64,000 nt of DNA from an uncultured Lacinutrix sp. (GTDB lineage Bacteria; Bacteroidota; Bacteroidia; Flavobacteriales; Flavobacteriaceae). Below are positions 7,509-16,438 of the stretch, one piece after another. A model generated the notes under the pieces. That model was not told the DNA's origin and searched no databases. It saw only the letters and a list, made by a program, of their open reading frames with translations. The stretch is from NCBI RefSeq assembly GCF_947500325.1, contig NZ_CANMRQ010000013.1, positions 1 through 64,000 of the forward strand, written 5' to 3'. Numbering within the stretch: the stretch's first letter is position 1; each line of letters opens with the position of its first letter. The position numbers and the translations under genes were made by a program.

Positions 7509-8687
7509 GTGAAAAGATCTAAGATAATACTACCCATAATTGTAATCGCCCAATTCTGTTGCACATCACTTTGGTTTGCTGGTAATGGCGTAATGCAAAA
7601 CTTGGCAACTAATTTTCAACTTAATCAAAGCGCTTTAGGTCATCTCACATCTGCTGTGCAATTTGGGTTTATTTCTGGCACATTATTATTTGCAATTTTA
7701 ACCATTGCAGATCGATTTTCTCCATCAAAAGTATTTCTTTTAAGTGCCATTATTGGAGCTTTATTTAATTCAGGAATGCTATTAGACAATAATAATTTAA
7801 CTAGCCTATTAATATTTCGTTTTGGTACAGGTTTTTTTCTTGCAGGTATTTATCCTATAGGAATGAAAATAGCTTCAGACTATTTTGAAAAAGGTCTTGG
7901 AAAATCGCTTAGTTTTTTAGTTGGTGCATTAGTATTAGGAACAGCATTCCCCCATTTACTTAAAGGTCTAGTAACACTATCTTCATGGAAGTTTATATTA
8001 ATTTGTACGTCATGCTTAGCACTTATTGGCGGTATATTAATAATTATGTTTGTTCCTAATGGTCCTTATAGAAATCCAAGTCAAAAAATAGAATTCTCTG
8101 TTTTTTTTAAAGTATTTAAAAATAGTAATTTTAGAGCTGCAGCATTTGGGTATTTTGGACACATGTGGGAATTGTATGCTTTCTGGACATTTGTACCAAT
8201 ACTATTATCTACCTATAGTTCAATATACCCTAATACTACCCTTAACGTACCAATGCTATCTTTTTTAATAATTGGAGTTGGTGGTATTTCTTGTGTTATT
8301 GGCGGTTACCTTTCTATAAAAATAGGAACTAAAAAAACAGCCCGGATAATTTTATTATTATCATGCTTATGCTGTATAGTCTCTCCTTTAATATTCATGA
8401 TAGACTCTGTTAATATACTATTTGGTTTTTTATTTTTCTGGGGTATGGTTGTTATTGCAGATTCTCCATTGTTTTCTGCCCTAGTTGCCAATAATGCACC
8501 ATCTAAGTGGAAAGGAACTGCACTTACCATTGTAAATTGTATTGGATTTTCTATAACTATAATTAGCATTCAACTTCTTACACTTTTACATGAAGTTATG
8601 AATCCAATTTATATATATACTGTGTTAGCTTTAGGTCCTATATTAGGCTTAATAGCCTTATTAAAAAAAGAAAACATAAAACACTAA
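7509..8687 (+). CDS. Major facilitator superfamily transporter
   Basis: A 392-residue integral membrane protein with about twelve hydrophobic segments in two halves, the usual size for MFS secondary transporters. The inter-helix loop DRFSPSKVF after TM2 is in the position of the MFS signature, and the central cytoplasmic loop is near residues 185-205 (NGPYRNPSQK). TM4 carries FRFGTGFFLAGIYPIGMK. Substrate cannot be read from sequence. ATG at 7509... is a GTG at this position, preceded by 219 nt without any gene after repeat 7. It lies next to, but not coupled with, the macro-domain gene. Confidence 0.85.
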   Translation: MKRSKIILPIIVIAQFCCTSLWFAGNGVMQNLATNFQLNQSALGHLTSAVQFGFISGTLLFAILTIADRFSPSKVFLLSAIIGALFNSGMLLDNNNLTSLLIFRFGTGFFLAGIYPIGMKIASDYFEKGLGKSLSFLVGALVLGTAFPHLLKGLVTLSSWKFILICTSCLALIGGILIIMFVPNGPYRNPSQKIEFSVFFKVFKNSNFRAAAFGYFGHMWELYAFWTFVPILLSTYSSIYPNTTLNVPMLSFLIIGVGGISCVIGGYLSIKIGTKKTARIILLLSCLCCIVSPLIFMIDSVNILFGFLFFWGMVVIADSPLFSALVANNAPSKWKGTALTIVNCIGFSITIISIQLLTLLHEVMNPIYIYTVLALGPILGLIALLKKENIKH

Positions 8688-8789
8688 TAATGTTTTAATT
8701 ACACGTAAAAACACCTATTTCCCATTGTAGTAAAACTACTCTAAGACAACTCTATAAATAGCTTTAGTTTTGTGTAAAATCTATATATC

Positions 8790-9440
8790 ATGTTTAAAAA
8801 AACCATTGCTATACAAGACACCACATTAGATAAATCATTAGAAACAGCAGGAAGAGAACCTATGCTACCAAGAGGTTCTGCCTTGATAACAACATCTGGC
8901 AATTTATATTCTAAAGGCATGAAAGCTATTATAAACGCTGCTACTGGTGCTATGACAAAAAGCGGAGGTATTTTTGAACCTACAGAAACATCAATTGCTA
9001 ACTCTATAAAAAACTCATTTACCTTAATGTCTGTTAATGGCTATAATAAAATAGCCGTACCATTTATTGGTGGTAAAATATTTATATCGCGCATAGGGGT
9101 TACTGCCAATGCTCTTGCTAAATGTATTATAGATGCTTGCTTTAAAGCTAATAGCGATGGTTCGCAATTTGTTTTAGTAATTCATGGCACTCATGATTAT
9201 AACATATTTAAACAGGAAATTAATACTAACTACCCTGCTATTAATTATAGTAAAGTATTAAAAGAAGGTAGTATTCTTGATTTTAGTCTTCACCAATGCG
9301 ATACTATAATGAATGCGGCAAATATGGAAGTAAAATTTGGAGGTGGATTATCTGGCATTATTGCCAATGCTACTGGTGAACAAGTTAAAATAGATGCAGA
9401 AGCTTTGGCTGCTATAAAACAGTTTTGGAAAGCCCAATAA
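8790..9440 (+). CDS. Macro-domain protein with apparently permuted motif order
   Basis: A 216-residue protein containing both halves of a macro (ADP-ribose-binding) domain in swapped order. Residues 25-60 (LPRGSALITTSGNL then MKAIINAATG) look like the middle of a macro domain, where GxAxxT...L...vIHa is expected. Residues 85-110 (NGYNKIAVPFIGG) look like the late SIAFPxIGTG loop. The signature that normally opens the domain, GDI...D.IVNAAN..L..GGGV, appears at the C-terminal end (GSILDFSLHQCDTIMNAANMEVKFGGGLSG, in parts) near 160-190. Family members bind or hydrolyse ADP-ribose and relatives. A TAgtTTTG -7 box lies at 8765-8772. Cytoplasmic; no obvious partner gene. Confidence 0.75.
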   Translation: MFKKTIAIQDTTLDKSLETAGREPMLPRGSALITTSGNLYSKGMKAIINAATGAMTKSGGIFEPTETSIANSIKNSFTLMSVNGYNKIAVPFIGGKIFISRIGVTANALAKCIIDACFKANSDGSQFVLVIHGTHDYNIFKQEINTNYPAINYSKVLKEGSILDFSLHQCDTIMNAANMEVKFGGGLSGIIANATGEQVKIDAEALAAIKQFWKAQ

Positions 9441-9648
9441 TAAACAAGACGTTTTATATAAATTCGTAATAATGAAACTCAATATCCTTTGCACATTAAA
9501 ACCTATTATATAGTTCTAATATTACAAAAACTACTACATATTATCTAAGTGTTACTTAATTAATATTGAGTTCTTATTATTTTTCTCACTACTCTTAGTA
9601 TTTTTATTAATTATAAAGTACACAATCTGATTTAATAAAACAATACAG

Positions 9649-10047
9649 ATGAAAGACATAGCTATACAATTTGGTCAATCGCTGGACAACGATGCGTTTA
9701 ATTTAACACAGAAACTCTTGAGTCAAGACTGCAACTATTTTATTGGAGAAGATGTTCTTATTGGTCCTGAAAAAATATGCCAGTCTTATGAACAGAATAT
9801 GATTGAAGGAAGACAAAAACTAGATAACCTCGAATGGGGACAAAGTGAAATAGAACCCCTTAAAAGTAATGAATTTTATGTACATTTTACAGATTACTTA
9901 ACTCATAAGGGAATAAAACACACGCATAGATGTAAACAAAAACTCTTCATAAATGAACACGGGCTAATACAAAGAATTGAACATATCCATAATCAAGAAG
10001 AACAGGACAAATTAAATGCTTATTACAAAAGTGTTGGATTAAAATAA
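9649..10047 (+). CDS. NTF2-like / SnoaL-like small protein
   Basis: A 132-residue protein with the pattern of the NTF2-like fold: an N-terminal helix followed by a residue set around LSQDCNYFIGEDVLIGPEKICQSYEQN, in which a small molecule-binding cone is usually entered, and closing strands EFYVHFTDYL and HTHRCKQKLFIN. Such proteins are often bound-ligand or isomerase-like, but no catalytic pair can be assigned here. No signal peptide. The preceding 208 nt are AT-rich and carry no gene. It stands convergent to the UDG-fold gene. Confidence 0.6.
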   Translation: MKDIAIQFGQSLDNDAFNLTQKLLSQDCNYFIGEDVLIGPEKICQSYEQNMIEGRQKLDNLEWGQSEIEPLKSNEFYVHFTDYLTHKGIKHTHRCKQKLFINEHGLIQRIEHIHNQEEQDKLNAYYKSVGLK

Positions 10048-10085
10048 CTTGATTTGTATATACTGTTTAATTAATGAATTAAACT

Positions 10086-10760
10086 TTAAATAAACTCTTG
10101 ATATTGCATGACTCGAAAATCGAAAGTTGTAAACTCTGGATTACTAGCTTTTAATTGTTTGTATAATGGGTTACTGCCTATAGATATATTAGCCGCGCCT
10201 GATGATGATGTTAATGAGACTGTTTGTATTATTCTACTTATAGAGTCTTCATTTTCACTTTGAATGACAAATGAATGTATTTTTGGTGTTTCTTTTCTAA
10301 CTAATTCTAGTTTTAAATTATAGTCTTTTAAATGTTTTCTAAAGAAATATTCTGGACCATTTTTAGAATTCCCACCAATAAACAAAAGCGCATCTATACT
10401 TGGATATTGTTTTAAATAACCTATTAGATCTCTTAGTTTAATATTCATCATACCTAAATCTGAAGCATCAATTTTATCGCGCTCGGCAGATTCAACAATG
10501 TCGCAAACTCCTATTTTATGCTTAATAAGAAAATCTTTTCGCTGGTTAATGGCTTCTTGAGAATTATCGTAACGTAAATTAAGATTGTGAATTTTGTCTA
10601 TAAATAACCATAATGAATTATAATAACTACCATAACAAAAGTTAACATCTTTCTCTAATAGCTTACCTGTAGTAAATCTTGGCGGTGGCAATGTACCCAC
10701 AATCAACTTTTGGGTATTTTTTTTAATAAATGGTTGATATGGATGTGTATGTTTAAACAT
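10086..10760 (-). CDS. Uracil-DNA-glycosylase-fold protein
   Basis: A 224-residue protein resembling the uracil-DNA glycosylase-like superfamily. LIVGTLPPPRF near residues 19-29 occupies the place of the substrate-water loop (GxxP), and FCYGSYYNSLW near 41-51 resembles the base-stacking region found in Mug/thermophilic-type relatives. A later LLFIGGNSKNGPEYFFRKHL corresponds to the late strand and helix, where canonical enzymes carry HPS; that His is not evident, so catalysis is uncertain. Cytoplasmic DNA-repair or related base-excision role is inferred from the fold only. The TPR gene is transcribed the same way with a 9-nt gap. Confidence 0.65.
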   Translation of the reverse strand: MFKHTHPYQPFIKKNTQKLIVGTLPPPRFTTGKLLEKDVNFCYGSYYNSLWLFIDKIHNLNLRYDNSQEAINQRKDFLIKHKIGVCDIVESAERDKIDASDLGMMNIKLRDLIGYLKQYPSIDALLFIGGNSKNGPEYFFRKHLKDYNLKLELVRKETPKIHSFVIQSENEDSISRIIQTVSLTSSSGAANISIGSNPLYKQLKASNPEFTTFDFRVMQYQEFI

Positions 10761-10769
10761 GATAAAAAA

Positions 10770-11492
10770 TCACATGCTTTTTAATAATTTCTCTACCTCA
10801 GCAACTGTAGCACGATATTTTTGCCTATTTGGTTTTGTCATGTGTTTTGACTCTTCAGAAATATCTTTTAATAGTTCTATAGCGTTTTCTTTTTTATCTC
10901 TTCCTAAAAGAAATTTAGCTAATATCAAGCGTTCTTCATAATTATCGTATCGTTGGTCTATATTCTTTAATTGTGCTTCAGCTTCATCTAAACGCCCTGT
11001 TTTTTCTAAAGCTAAACCATAAGTAAATTGTGCTTTAGATTTTTTAAATTCAGCATGTAATTGTATTGTTTTGGCTAAAGCAATGGATTGTGCAAAATTT
11101 TCAGATTTATAATAGGCAATGACCAATTGCGACGTTATAAAATAATTATTCTGGCTGTCATCTTTACTTGCCTCTTCATAATATTTTATAGCATTATTAT
11201 AATCTTTCATATCAAAATAAGCATCTGCTAAATTAACTTTATTCTGATATGTGTCTGAAAACTCTAATTGCTTCTGAAGATCTTTAACACGCTTAGTAGG
11301 CACTAATATATTTGTTATACTTTCTTGAATTTTATTAGCATCGCGTTTATTAAATACCTGAGTTATTAAGTATATTAAACAACCAATAATTGGCAAAAAA
11401 ATGATTAAAAAAATCCAATAATAATCATTTCTATTTTTAATTAAATGGTAAATACAAAACGCTTGAAAAGCAACAATAAGATAATAATGCAT
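10770..11492 (-). CDS. Membrane-anchored TPR protein
   Basis: A 240-residue protein. Two hydrophobic segments at about residues 3-17 and 26-46 (YYWIFLIIFLPIIGCLIYLI) resemble the short PLDc_N-type membrane anchor. They are followed by three or four TPR-like helices from about 85 (NKVNLADAYFDMKDYNNAIKYYEEA; AQFTYGLALEKTGRLDEAEAQL). It probably scaffolds protein contacts on the cytoplasmic face; no enzymatic motif. The gene lies upstream of the UDG-fold gene and may share its transcript. Function otherwise unknown. Confidence 0.75.
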   Translation of the reverse strand: MHYYLIVAFQAFCIYHLIKNRNDYYWIFLIIFLPIIGCLIYLITQVFNKRDANKIQESITNILVPTKRVKDLQKQLEFSDTYQNKVNLADAYFDMKDYNNAIKYYEEASKDDSQNNYFITSQLVIAYYKSENFAQSIALAKTIQLHAEFKKSKAQFTYGLALEKTGRLDEAEAQLKNIDQRYDNYEERLILAKFLLGRDKKENAIELLKDISEESKHMTKPNRQKYRATVAEVEKLLKSM

Positions 11493-11534
11493 TAGGTTAG
11501 GTTATGTTTAGTGGCTAAGATAGTGAAACGGTAA

Positions 11535-12293
11535 CTACCGGGTGAATACCAAATTATTTTCTGTAGATAACGCATCACTAAACCCATAACGCTCATAATT
11601 AAATGCTTTAACATCGTCTAATGTTTTTGCATTTGTATCTATAATATAACGTGACATTAAACCTCTAGCTAACTTAGCAAAAATGGCAATATTTTTATAT
11701 TCTCCGTTTTTAAATTCTTTAAAAGCGACATTTATTACTGGCACTTTTAAAGTTTTTAAATCTATAGCTTTAAAATATTCAGCACTAGCTAGATTCAAGA
11801 ATAGCTCATCGTCTTTTAATTCTTCATTTAGAGCTTTTGTAATGTCTTTTTTCCAGAATTCGTATAAGTTTTTCTTTACACCAACAGGCATTTTAGTTCC
11901 CATTTCTAAACGATAAGCTTGTATTAAGTCTAATGGTTTTAAAACACCATATAAGCCAGATAAAATACGTACTGTATCTTGAACCTTATCTAATTTATCA
12001 TTAGGTATAGTATAAGCATCTAAACCTCTATATACATCTCCATTAAAAGCATACATTGCTGGTCTGGCATTATCTTTAGTAAAAGGCAATTGCCAATCTT
12101 GATTACGTTCGTAATTTAACTGGCCTAAATTATCACTTATATGCATTAATTTAGATAAGCTTTTTGCAGATTTCTTTTTAAGCAATTTATTTAACCTTTC
12201 AGATTGTTTTAAAAAACCAGATTCAGAGGTTTTTGTTGTTGGTAATTTACTTTCAAAGTCAAGAGATTTTGCTGGTGATATTACTAATTTCAT
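11535..12293 (-). CDS. yaaA: Peroxide stress protein YaaA (UPF0246)
   Basis: A 252-residue protein with the family start MKLVISPAKSLDF and conserved blocks PAMYAFNGDVYRGLDA and LSGLYGVLKPLDLIQAYRLEM, followed by ASAEYFKAI. Length equals the usual 250-260 residues. E. coli YaaA lowers free iron and limits Fenton damage under peroxide stress, and its fold binds DNA-like substrates; the same role here is inferred. Cytoplasmic. It is transcribed with the downstream TPR and UDG-fold genes in the same direction, with gaps of about 40 nt. Confidence 0.93.
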   Translation of the reverse strand: MKLVISPAKSLDFESKLPTTKTSESGFLKQSERLNKLLKKKSAKSLSKLMHISDNLGQLNYERNQDWQLPFTKDNARPAMYAFNGDVYRGLDAYTIPNDKLDKVQDTVRILSGLYGVLKPLDLIQAYRLEMGTKMPVGVKKNLYEFWKKDITKALNEELKDDELFLNLASAEYFKAIDLKTLKVPVINVAFKEFKNGEYKNIAIFAKLARGLMSRYIIDTNAKTLDDVKAFNYERYGFSDALSTENNLVFTR

Positions 12294-12316
12294 AGATTAA
12301 TTTTTCTGTTACTAAA

Positions 12317-12970
12317 TTACGATAATTCTTTAATTTTTCCATTTATAAAACTAAAGTTATAATCGCCTTTAATTATAAAATCTGAAGTAAATGCCTCAGT
12401 CATTGTTGGATACCATTTCTTTTTATTTTTATCAATAAGAATAAATAATCCTTCACTATTTCCTAAGGCACAAAAGCGATCAAAATTACCATCAAAAATT
12501 GAAATTGATTTAATAGCATTAATTTGATTGTATATCACTTCTATATTATCTACTGCAATTGCCATTTCACTTATAGATACAATAGAATCTGCAGTAAAAT
12601 TCTCATTATTCTTAATTGTTATGGCTTCTCTGGCAATAAACTCCATGATATTATTATCTGCATCATAAAAGTAAATAGACTTAGCGTTCCATGCTTTAAA
12701 ATCTGTAATGTCTTCGCCTTCATAATCAATAATTTTCACTCTTTTTTTTAACCAATTTAAGGCATGATAAATAGAATCACTTGGAATATTAAATGCCAGA
12801 TGAGATGGCTTTATCGTCTCATTATATTGGAAAGTTAAAATACTATTTCCTGTCTTAAATGAGACATGAGTAGCATTATCTTCAATAATTATAAAATTTA
12901 AGACTGTTTTATAAAATTGTCTTTGCGCCTGAAGATTATTTGTAAAAAGTATAATTTCTCTTATTATCAT
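12317..12970 (-). CDS. VOC-superfamily (glyoxalase-like) protein
   Basis: A 217-residue protein built of two beta-alpha-beta-beta-beta-like modules, as expected for a vicinal oxygen chelate protein. The first module reads REIILFTNNLQAQRQFYKTVL then HLAFNIP and FYDADNNIMEFIARE, whose late Glu is the usual metal ligand; the second begins at SISEMAIAVDNIEVIYNQI. Enzymes of this family include glyoxalase I and ring-cleaving dioxygenases, but a substrate cannot be assigned. Cytoplasmic. A 23-nt gap separates it from yaaA downstream. Confidence 0.75.
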   Translation of the reverse strand: MIIREIILFTNNLQAQRQFYKTVLNFIIIEDNATHVSFKTGNSILTFQYNETIKPSHLAFNIPSDSIYHALNWLKKRVKIIDYEGEDITDFKAWNAKSIYFYDADNNIMEFIAREAITIKNNENFTADSIVSISEMAIAVDNIEVIYNQINAIKSISIFDGNFDRFCALGNSEGLFILIDKNKKKWYPTMTEAFTSDFIIKGDYNFSFINGKIKELS

Positions 12971-13053
12971 ACTCTAAAAATACAAGAGAAATATAACCTA
13001 TGCTAGGCTTTAAAACTGATAGTTTTTATATAGAAATAAGCTTTTATTATAGA

Positions 13054-14091
13054 CTAGCTATCTACATGAGTAGCATAACCTCTCCATTTTTCTATGCATT
13101 GCTGCATATCTTCTGGAATCGCGGTGTTAAACTGCATCATTTCTCCTGTGTCTGGATGTTTAAAACCAAGAGTTTTTGCATGTAATGCTTGACGCGGTAA
13201 AACTTTAAAACAGTTATCTACAAACTGTTTGTATTTGGTAAATGTAGTCCCTTTTAGTATGCGTTCTCCACCATAACGTTCATCATTAAATAATGTGTGC
13301 CCAATATGTTTCATGTGCACGCGAATTTGGTGTGTACGACCAGTTTCTAATTTACAGGACACTAAAGTTACATATGTTAATCGCTCTAATACCTTAAAAT
13401 GCGTAACAGCTGGTTTCCCTTTATCCGCATCATCGTCTAAATACACTGTATTTTGTAATCTATTCTTTGGATGGCGACCTATATTACCTTCTATTGTACC
13501 TTCTTCTTCTTCCATATTACCCCAGACAATAGCTACATATTCACGCTCGCTAGTTTTATCTTTAAATTGTTTAGACAAATGCGCCATAGCGTGCTCTGTC
13601 TTTGCAACCACTAACAATCCACTAGTATCTTTATCTATTCTATGTACTAATCCTGGGCGATCACTAGAATTTATTGGTAAGTTATCAAAATGATAAATTA
13701 AAGCATTTATTAACGTTCCAGAATAATTACCATGACCAGGATGTACAACCATGCCTGCTGGTTTATTTACTACTAAAAGCGTATCATCTTCATAAACAAT
13801 ATCTAGTGGTAAATCTTCACCAACCAATAAGTTTTCAAATGGCGGATGCTCAAACAAGACTCGAATTTTATCTAATGGTTTTACTTTATAATTAGATTTT
13901 ACTTGCTTATCGTTAACGTATATATTTCCGTTTTTGGCAGCTGTTTGAATTTTATTACGAATTGCATTTTCTATACGATTCATTAAATATTTATCAATAC
14001 GTAAAGGAGCTTGCCCTTTATCTACAGTAAAAGCATGATGCTCGTATAGTTCGTTATCGCTTTCGGGTTGTTTTGGTGTATAATCTTCCAT
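13054..14091 (-). CDS. RluA-family 23S rRNA pseudouridine synthase (RluD-like)
   Basis: A 345-residue enzyme that isomerises uridines to pseudouridine, probably in 23S rRNA. An N-terminal S4 RNA-binding domain (RIDKYLMNRI...GNIYVNDKQVKSNYKV, about residues 32-75) is followed by the catalytic domain. There HRIDKDTSGLLVVAKT, near 150-165, carries the catalytic Asp, and TGRTHQIRVHM is the second family signature. Architecture and length match RluD/RluA-type synthases; the exact target site cannot be told. Its ATG overlaps the stop of the upstream PASTA gene by one base (TAATG-type), so the two are translationally coupled. Confidence 0.92.
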   Translation of the reverse strand: MEDYTPKQPESDNELYEHHAFTVDKGQAPLRIDKYLMNRIENAIRNKIQTAAKNGNIYVNDKQVKSNYKVKPLDKIRVLFEHPPFENLLVGEDLPLDIVYEDDTLLVVNKPAGMVVHPGHGNYSGTLINALIYHFDNLPINSSDRPGLVHRIDKDTSGLLVVAKTEHAMAHLSKQFKDKTSEREYVAIVWGNMEEEEGTIEGNIGRHPKNRLQNTVYLDDDADKGKPAVTHFKVLERLTYVTLVSCKLETGRTHQIRVHMKHIGHTLFNDERYGGERILKGTTFTKYKQFVDNCFKVLPRQALHAKTLGFKHPDTGEMMQFNTAIPEDMQQCIEKWRGYATHVDS

Positions 14092-14648
14092 TATTGAGGG
14101 CGATTACCATTACCTAAAACAATATCAATAGTTGATGTTTTTGGGAGTAATTCGCCTTTTTTAATATTTCTATTTTGGTAACGCATACCTCTTACTTCAT
14201 CTTTACCTAAATGATCTATATAAGTTGTCTTTCCTATTTTAAAACCTAGCGCTTCTAATGTTGGTTTAGTTTGTCTAAACGTTCTACCAACTAAATTTGG
14301 CACTGCTACTTTTTTATATCCTGAAGGATTTAGTGTAATATATATTTTACGATTTTCTTTAACATTAGCTCCTGCTTTAGGATCTTGATCGATAACAGAA
14401 TATTTTGGATAATCTGGATTAAAATTTGCCGAATCTTGAATTTCCATAACCAAATTATTTTCGTCTAATTCTATTTGAGCAATATCAATAGACTTACCTT
14501 TTAAATTAGGTACTGTTTCAAAATCACCATTATTGGTTGTTATATTTAACCATTTTAATATTAAAAAGCACAAAACAATTACAGCTATAGCAGCCAATGC
14601 TAATTGTTTAAAAAAGACTTTACTGGTTAAAAACTTAATAATACTCAT
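14091..14648 (-). CDS. PASTA-domain membrane protein
   Basis: A 185-residue single-pass protein. A short cytoplasmic N-terminus is followed by a membrane helix (FFKQLALAAIAVIVLCFLILKW) and then at least two PASTA modules (VPNLKGKSIDIAQIELDENN...; VPNLVGRTFRQTKPTLEALG...). PASTA modules bind peptidoglycan or muropeptides, so a role linked to wall synthesis is plausible; ddl is divergently transcribed next to it. The longest frame opens with a TTG at 14654; ATG 14648 (MSIIKF) is preferred. A TAtaTTTG -7 box lies at 14677-14684. Coupled to the pseudouridine synthase downstream. Confidence 0.85.
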   Translation of the reverse strand: MSIIKFLTSKVFFKQLALAAIAVIVLCFLILKWLNITTNNGDFETVPNLKGKSIDIAQIELDENNLVMEIQDSANFNPDYPKYSVIDQDPKAGANVKENRKIYITLNPSGYKKVAVPNLVGRTFRQTKPTLEALGFKIGKTTYIDHLGKDEVRGMRYQNRNIKKGELLPKTSTIDIVLGNGNRPQ

Positions 14649-14676
14649 GGACAAATTCGTGTTAAAAATGGTAGGA

Positions 14677-14684
14677 CAAATATA
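14677..14684 (-). promoter_or_regulatory. -7 box upstream of the PASTA gene
   Basis: On the minus strand the sequence reads TAtaTTTG, the Bacteroidota -7 consensus TAnnTTTG, ending 28 nt before the ATG. No clear -33 element was identified. Confidence 0.55.
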
Positions 14685-14795
14685 TAAAAACTAAAAGGTT
14701 TTTCGTTTGATATAAAATAAATGATATTTTAGCTAAACTCAATTACTCAAGAGTTATTGTATTAGTAAAAACATACCAAAATAAATTTAGTCTAA

Positions 14796-15770
14796 ATGAA
14801 AAAAAATATCGCCATTATTATGGGTGGATATTCTAGCGAATACCAAATCTCTTTAAAAAGTGGAAATGTTGTATATAATACTTTAAGCAAAGCTAAATAC
14901 AATGCCTATCGTATTCATATTTTTAAAGACAAATGGGTATTTGTAGATGCAAATAACAAAGAATATCCAATTAATAAAAATGATTTTTCGGTAGAGGTAA
15001 ATGGAACAAAAATTACTTTTGATTGTGTTTTTAATGCTATTCACGGTTCTCCTGGCGAGGATGGTTTTATGCAAGCCTATTTTAAGCTTATAAATATGCC
15101 ACAAACTAGTTGTGATATGTACCAATCTAGTTTGACTTTTAATAAAAGAGATTGCTTAAGTACTTTAAAACCTTATGGTATATTAACAGCCGAAAGTTAC
15201 TATCTAAATCTAGGGGATAAAATAAATGAAGACGAGATAATTAGCAAAGTAGGCTTACCTTGTTTTGTTAAAGCAAATAAAGCCGGTAGTAGTTTTGGCA
15301 TTACTAAAGTTCATAAAAAACAAGATCTTAAAGAAGCTATTGCTGTTGCATTTAAAGAAGATGACGAAATAATTATTGAATCCTTTTTAGATGGCACAGA
15401 AGTTTCGGTAGGTGTTATTACTTATAAAGGAAAAACAAAAGTATTACCAATTACTGAAATAGTAAGTGATAATGATTTCTTTGATTATGAAGCAAAATAC
15501 TTAGGGAAATCGCAAGAAATAACACCTGCTAGACTTACTAAAATTCAAGAAGAAAAAGTTAATACTGTGGCTAAAAAAGTGTACGACATTTTAAAAATGA
15601 AAGGTTACTCACGTAGCGAATTTATTTTTAAAGATAATGAACCGCATTTATTAGAAATGAATACTGTACCTGGATTAACAAACGAAAGTATCTTACCTCA
15701 ACAAGCTGCAGAAGCCGGTATATCTATGGAAGAATTATTTGATAGCGCCATTGAAGAAGCTTTAAAATAA
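14796..15770 (+). CDS. ddl: D-alanine--D-alanine ligase
   Basis: A 324-residue ATP-grasp enzyme that joins two D-alanines for peptidoglycan precursor synthesis in the cytoplasm. Visible signatures are the N-terminal IAIIMGGYSSEYQISL (the Ser-Glu substrate loop), HGSPGEDG near residue 85, the ATP-binding LPCFVKANKAGSSFGITKV, and the C-terminal metal-binding EMNTVPGLTNESILPQ. Length is typical. It starts a + strand run with the zinc-ribbon protein and coaD, divergent from the PASTA gene. Confidence 0.95.
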   Translation: MKKNIAIIMGGYSSEYQISLKSGNVVYNTLSKAKYNAYRIHIFKDKWVFVDANNKEYPINKNDFSVEVNGTKITFDCVFNAIHGSPGEDGFMQAYFKLINMPQTSCDMYQSSLTFNKRDCLSTLKPYGILTAESYYLNLGDKINEDEIISKVGLPCFVKANKAGSSFGITKVHKKQDLKEAIAVAFKEDDEIIIESFLDGTEVSVGVITYKGKTKVLPITEIVSDNDFFDYEAKYLGKSQEITPARLTKIQEEKVNTVAKKVYDILKMKGYSRSEFIFKDNEPHLLEMNTVPGLTNESILPQQAAEAGISMEELFDSAIEEALK

Positions 15771-15808
15771 TTATAGTACATTTATATCACTAACCTAAAA
15801 CTAACTAT

Positions 15809-16414
15809 ATGATATTTTATGGCACTAATGCTTCAAGGCTAAAAGATGGACGATTAAGTAATGTTACTTGTCCAAATTGTGACAACCAAACACATATGAC
15901 TTACAGCGTTTTTGGCAAATACGCATATATTTATTGGATTCCTTTTTTTCCTATTGGAAAAGAAAACATTTTAGAGTGTGATAGTTGTAAAAAGACATTT
16001 AAGTTAAAAGAATTACCTCAACAAATTCAAAATAAATTTGAATTAGAAAAACATACTGGTGTTCCTATTAAACATTTTGCAGGATTTGGAGTAATAGCAA
16101 TAATAATTGCTTTTGTTATGTACTCTTCGTCCCAAAACAAAGCCAACAATTTAAAATATATTAATGCTCCAGAAATTGGAGATGTTTATTCTATTGATGG
16201 GAGCGAAAAAGGTTATTATTCTACAATGCGTGTAAAAGAAGTAACTAGTGATAGTATTTACTTAATAGTTAATGATTATGAAGTGGATAAAAAAAGTGGT
16301 ATTAATGATATTGATGTAGATAAAAACTATACAAATGAAGAATATCATATTTCTAAAGCAGGAATTATTGAACTATATAATAACGAAACGATTTTTGAAA
16401 TAGATAGAGATTAA
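15809..16414 (+). CDS. Zinc-ribbon membrane protein of unknown function
   Basis: A 201-residue protein beginning with a zinc ribbon: CPNCDNQTHM near residue 21 and CDSCKKTFKL near 54, separated by a hydrophobic aromatic segment (YAYIYWIPFFPIGKE). A membrane helix follows at about 92-108 (FGVIAIIIAFVMYSS), and the C-terminal 90 residues (GDVYSIDGSEKG...MRVKEVTSDSIYLIVNDYEV) form a small beta-rich domain, probably outside the membrane. No family name is certain. It lies between ddl and coaD in the same direction, gaps of 38 and 24 nt. Confidence 0.75.
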   Translation: MIFYGTNASRLKDGRLSNVTCPNCDNQTHMTYSVFGKYAYIYWIPFFPIGKENILECDSCKKTFKLKELPQQIQNKFELEKHTGVPIKHFAGFGVIAIIIAFVMYSSSQNKANNLKYINAPEIGDVYSIDGSEKGYYSTMRVKEVTSDSIYLIVNDYEVDKKSGINDIDVDKNYTNEEYHISKAGIIELYNNETIFEIDRD

Positions 16415-16438
16415 ATATAGTAATCAAAATAAAGAAAA

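Noticed and set aside
13295-13895. Plus-strand frames inside the pseudouridine synthase gene
   Set aside because: The opposite strand carries complete family signatures; these frames have no recognisable start context or domain.
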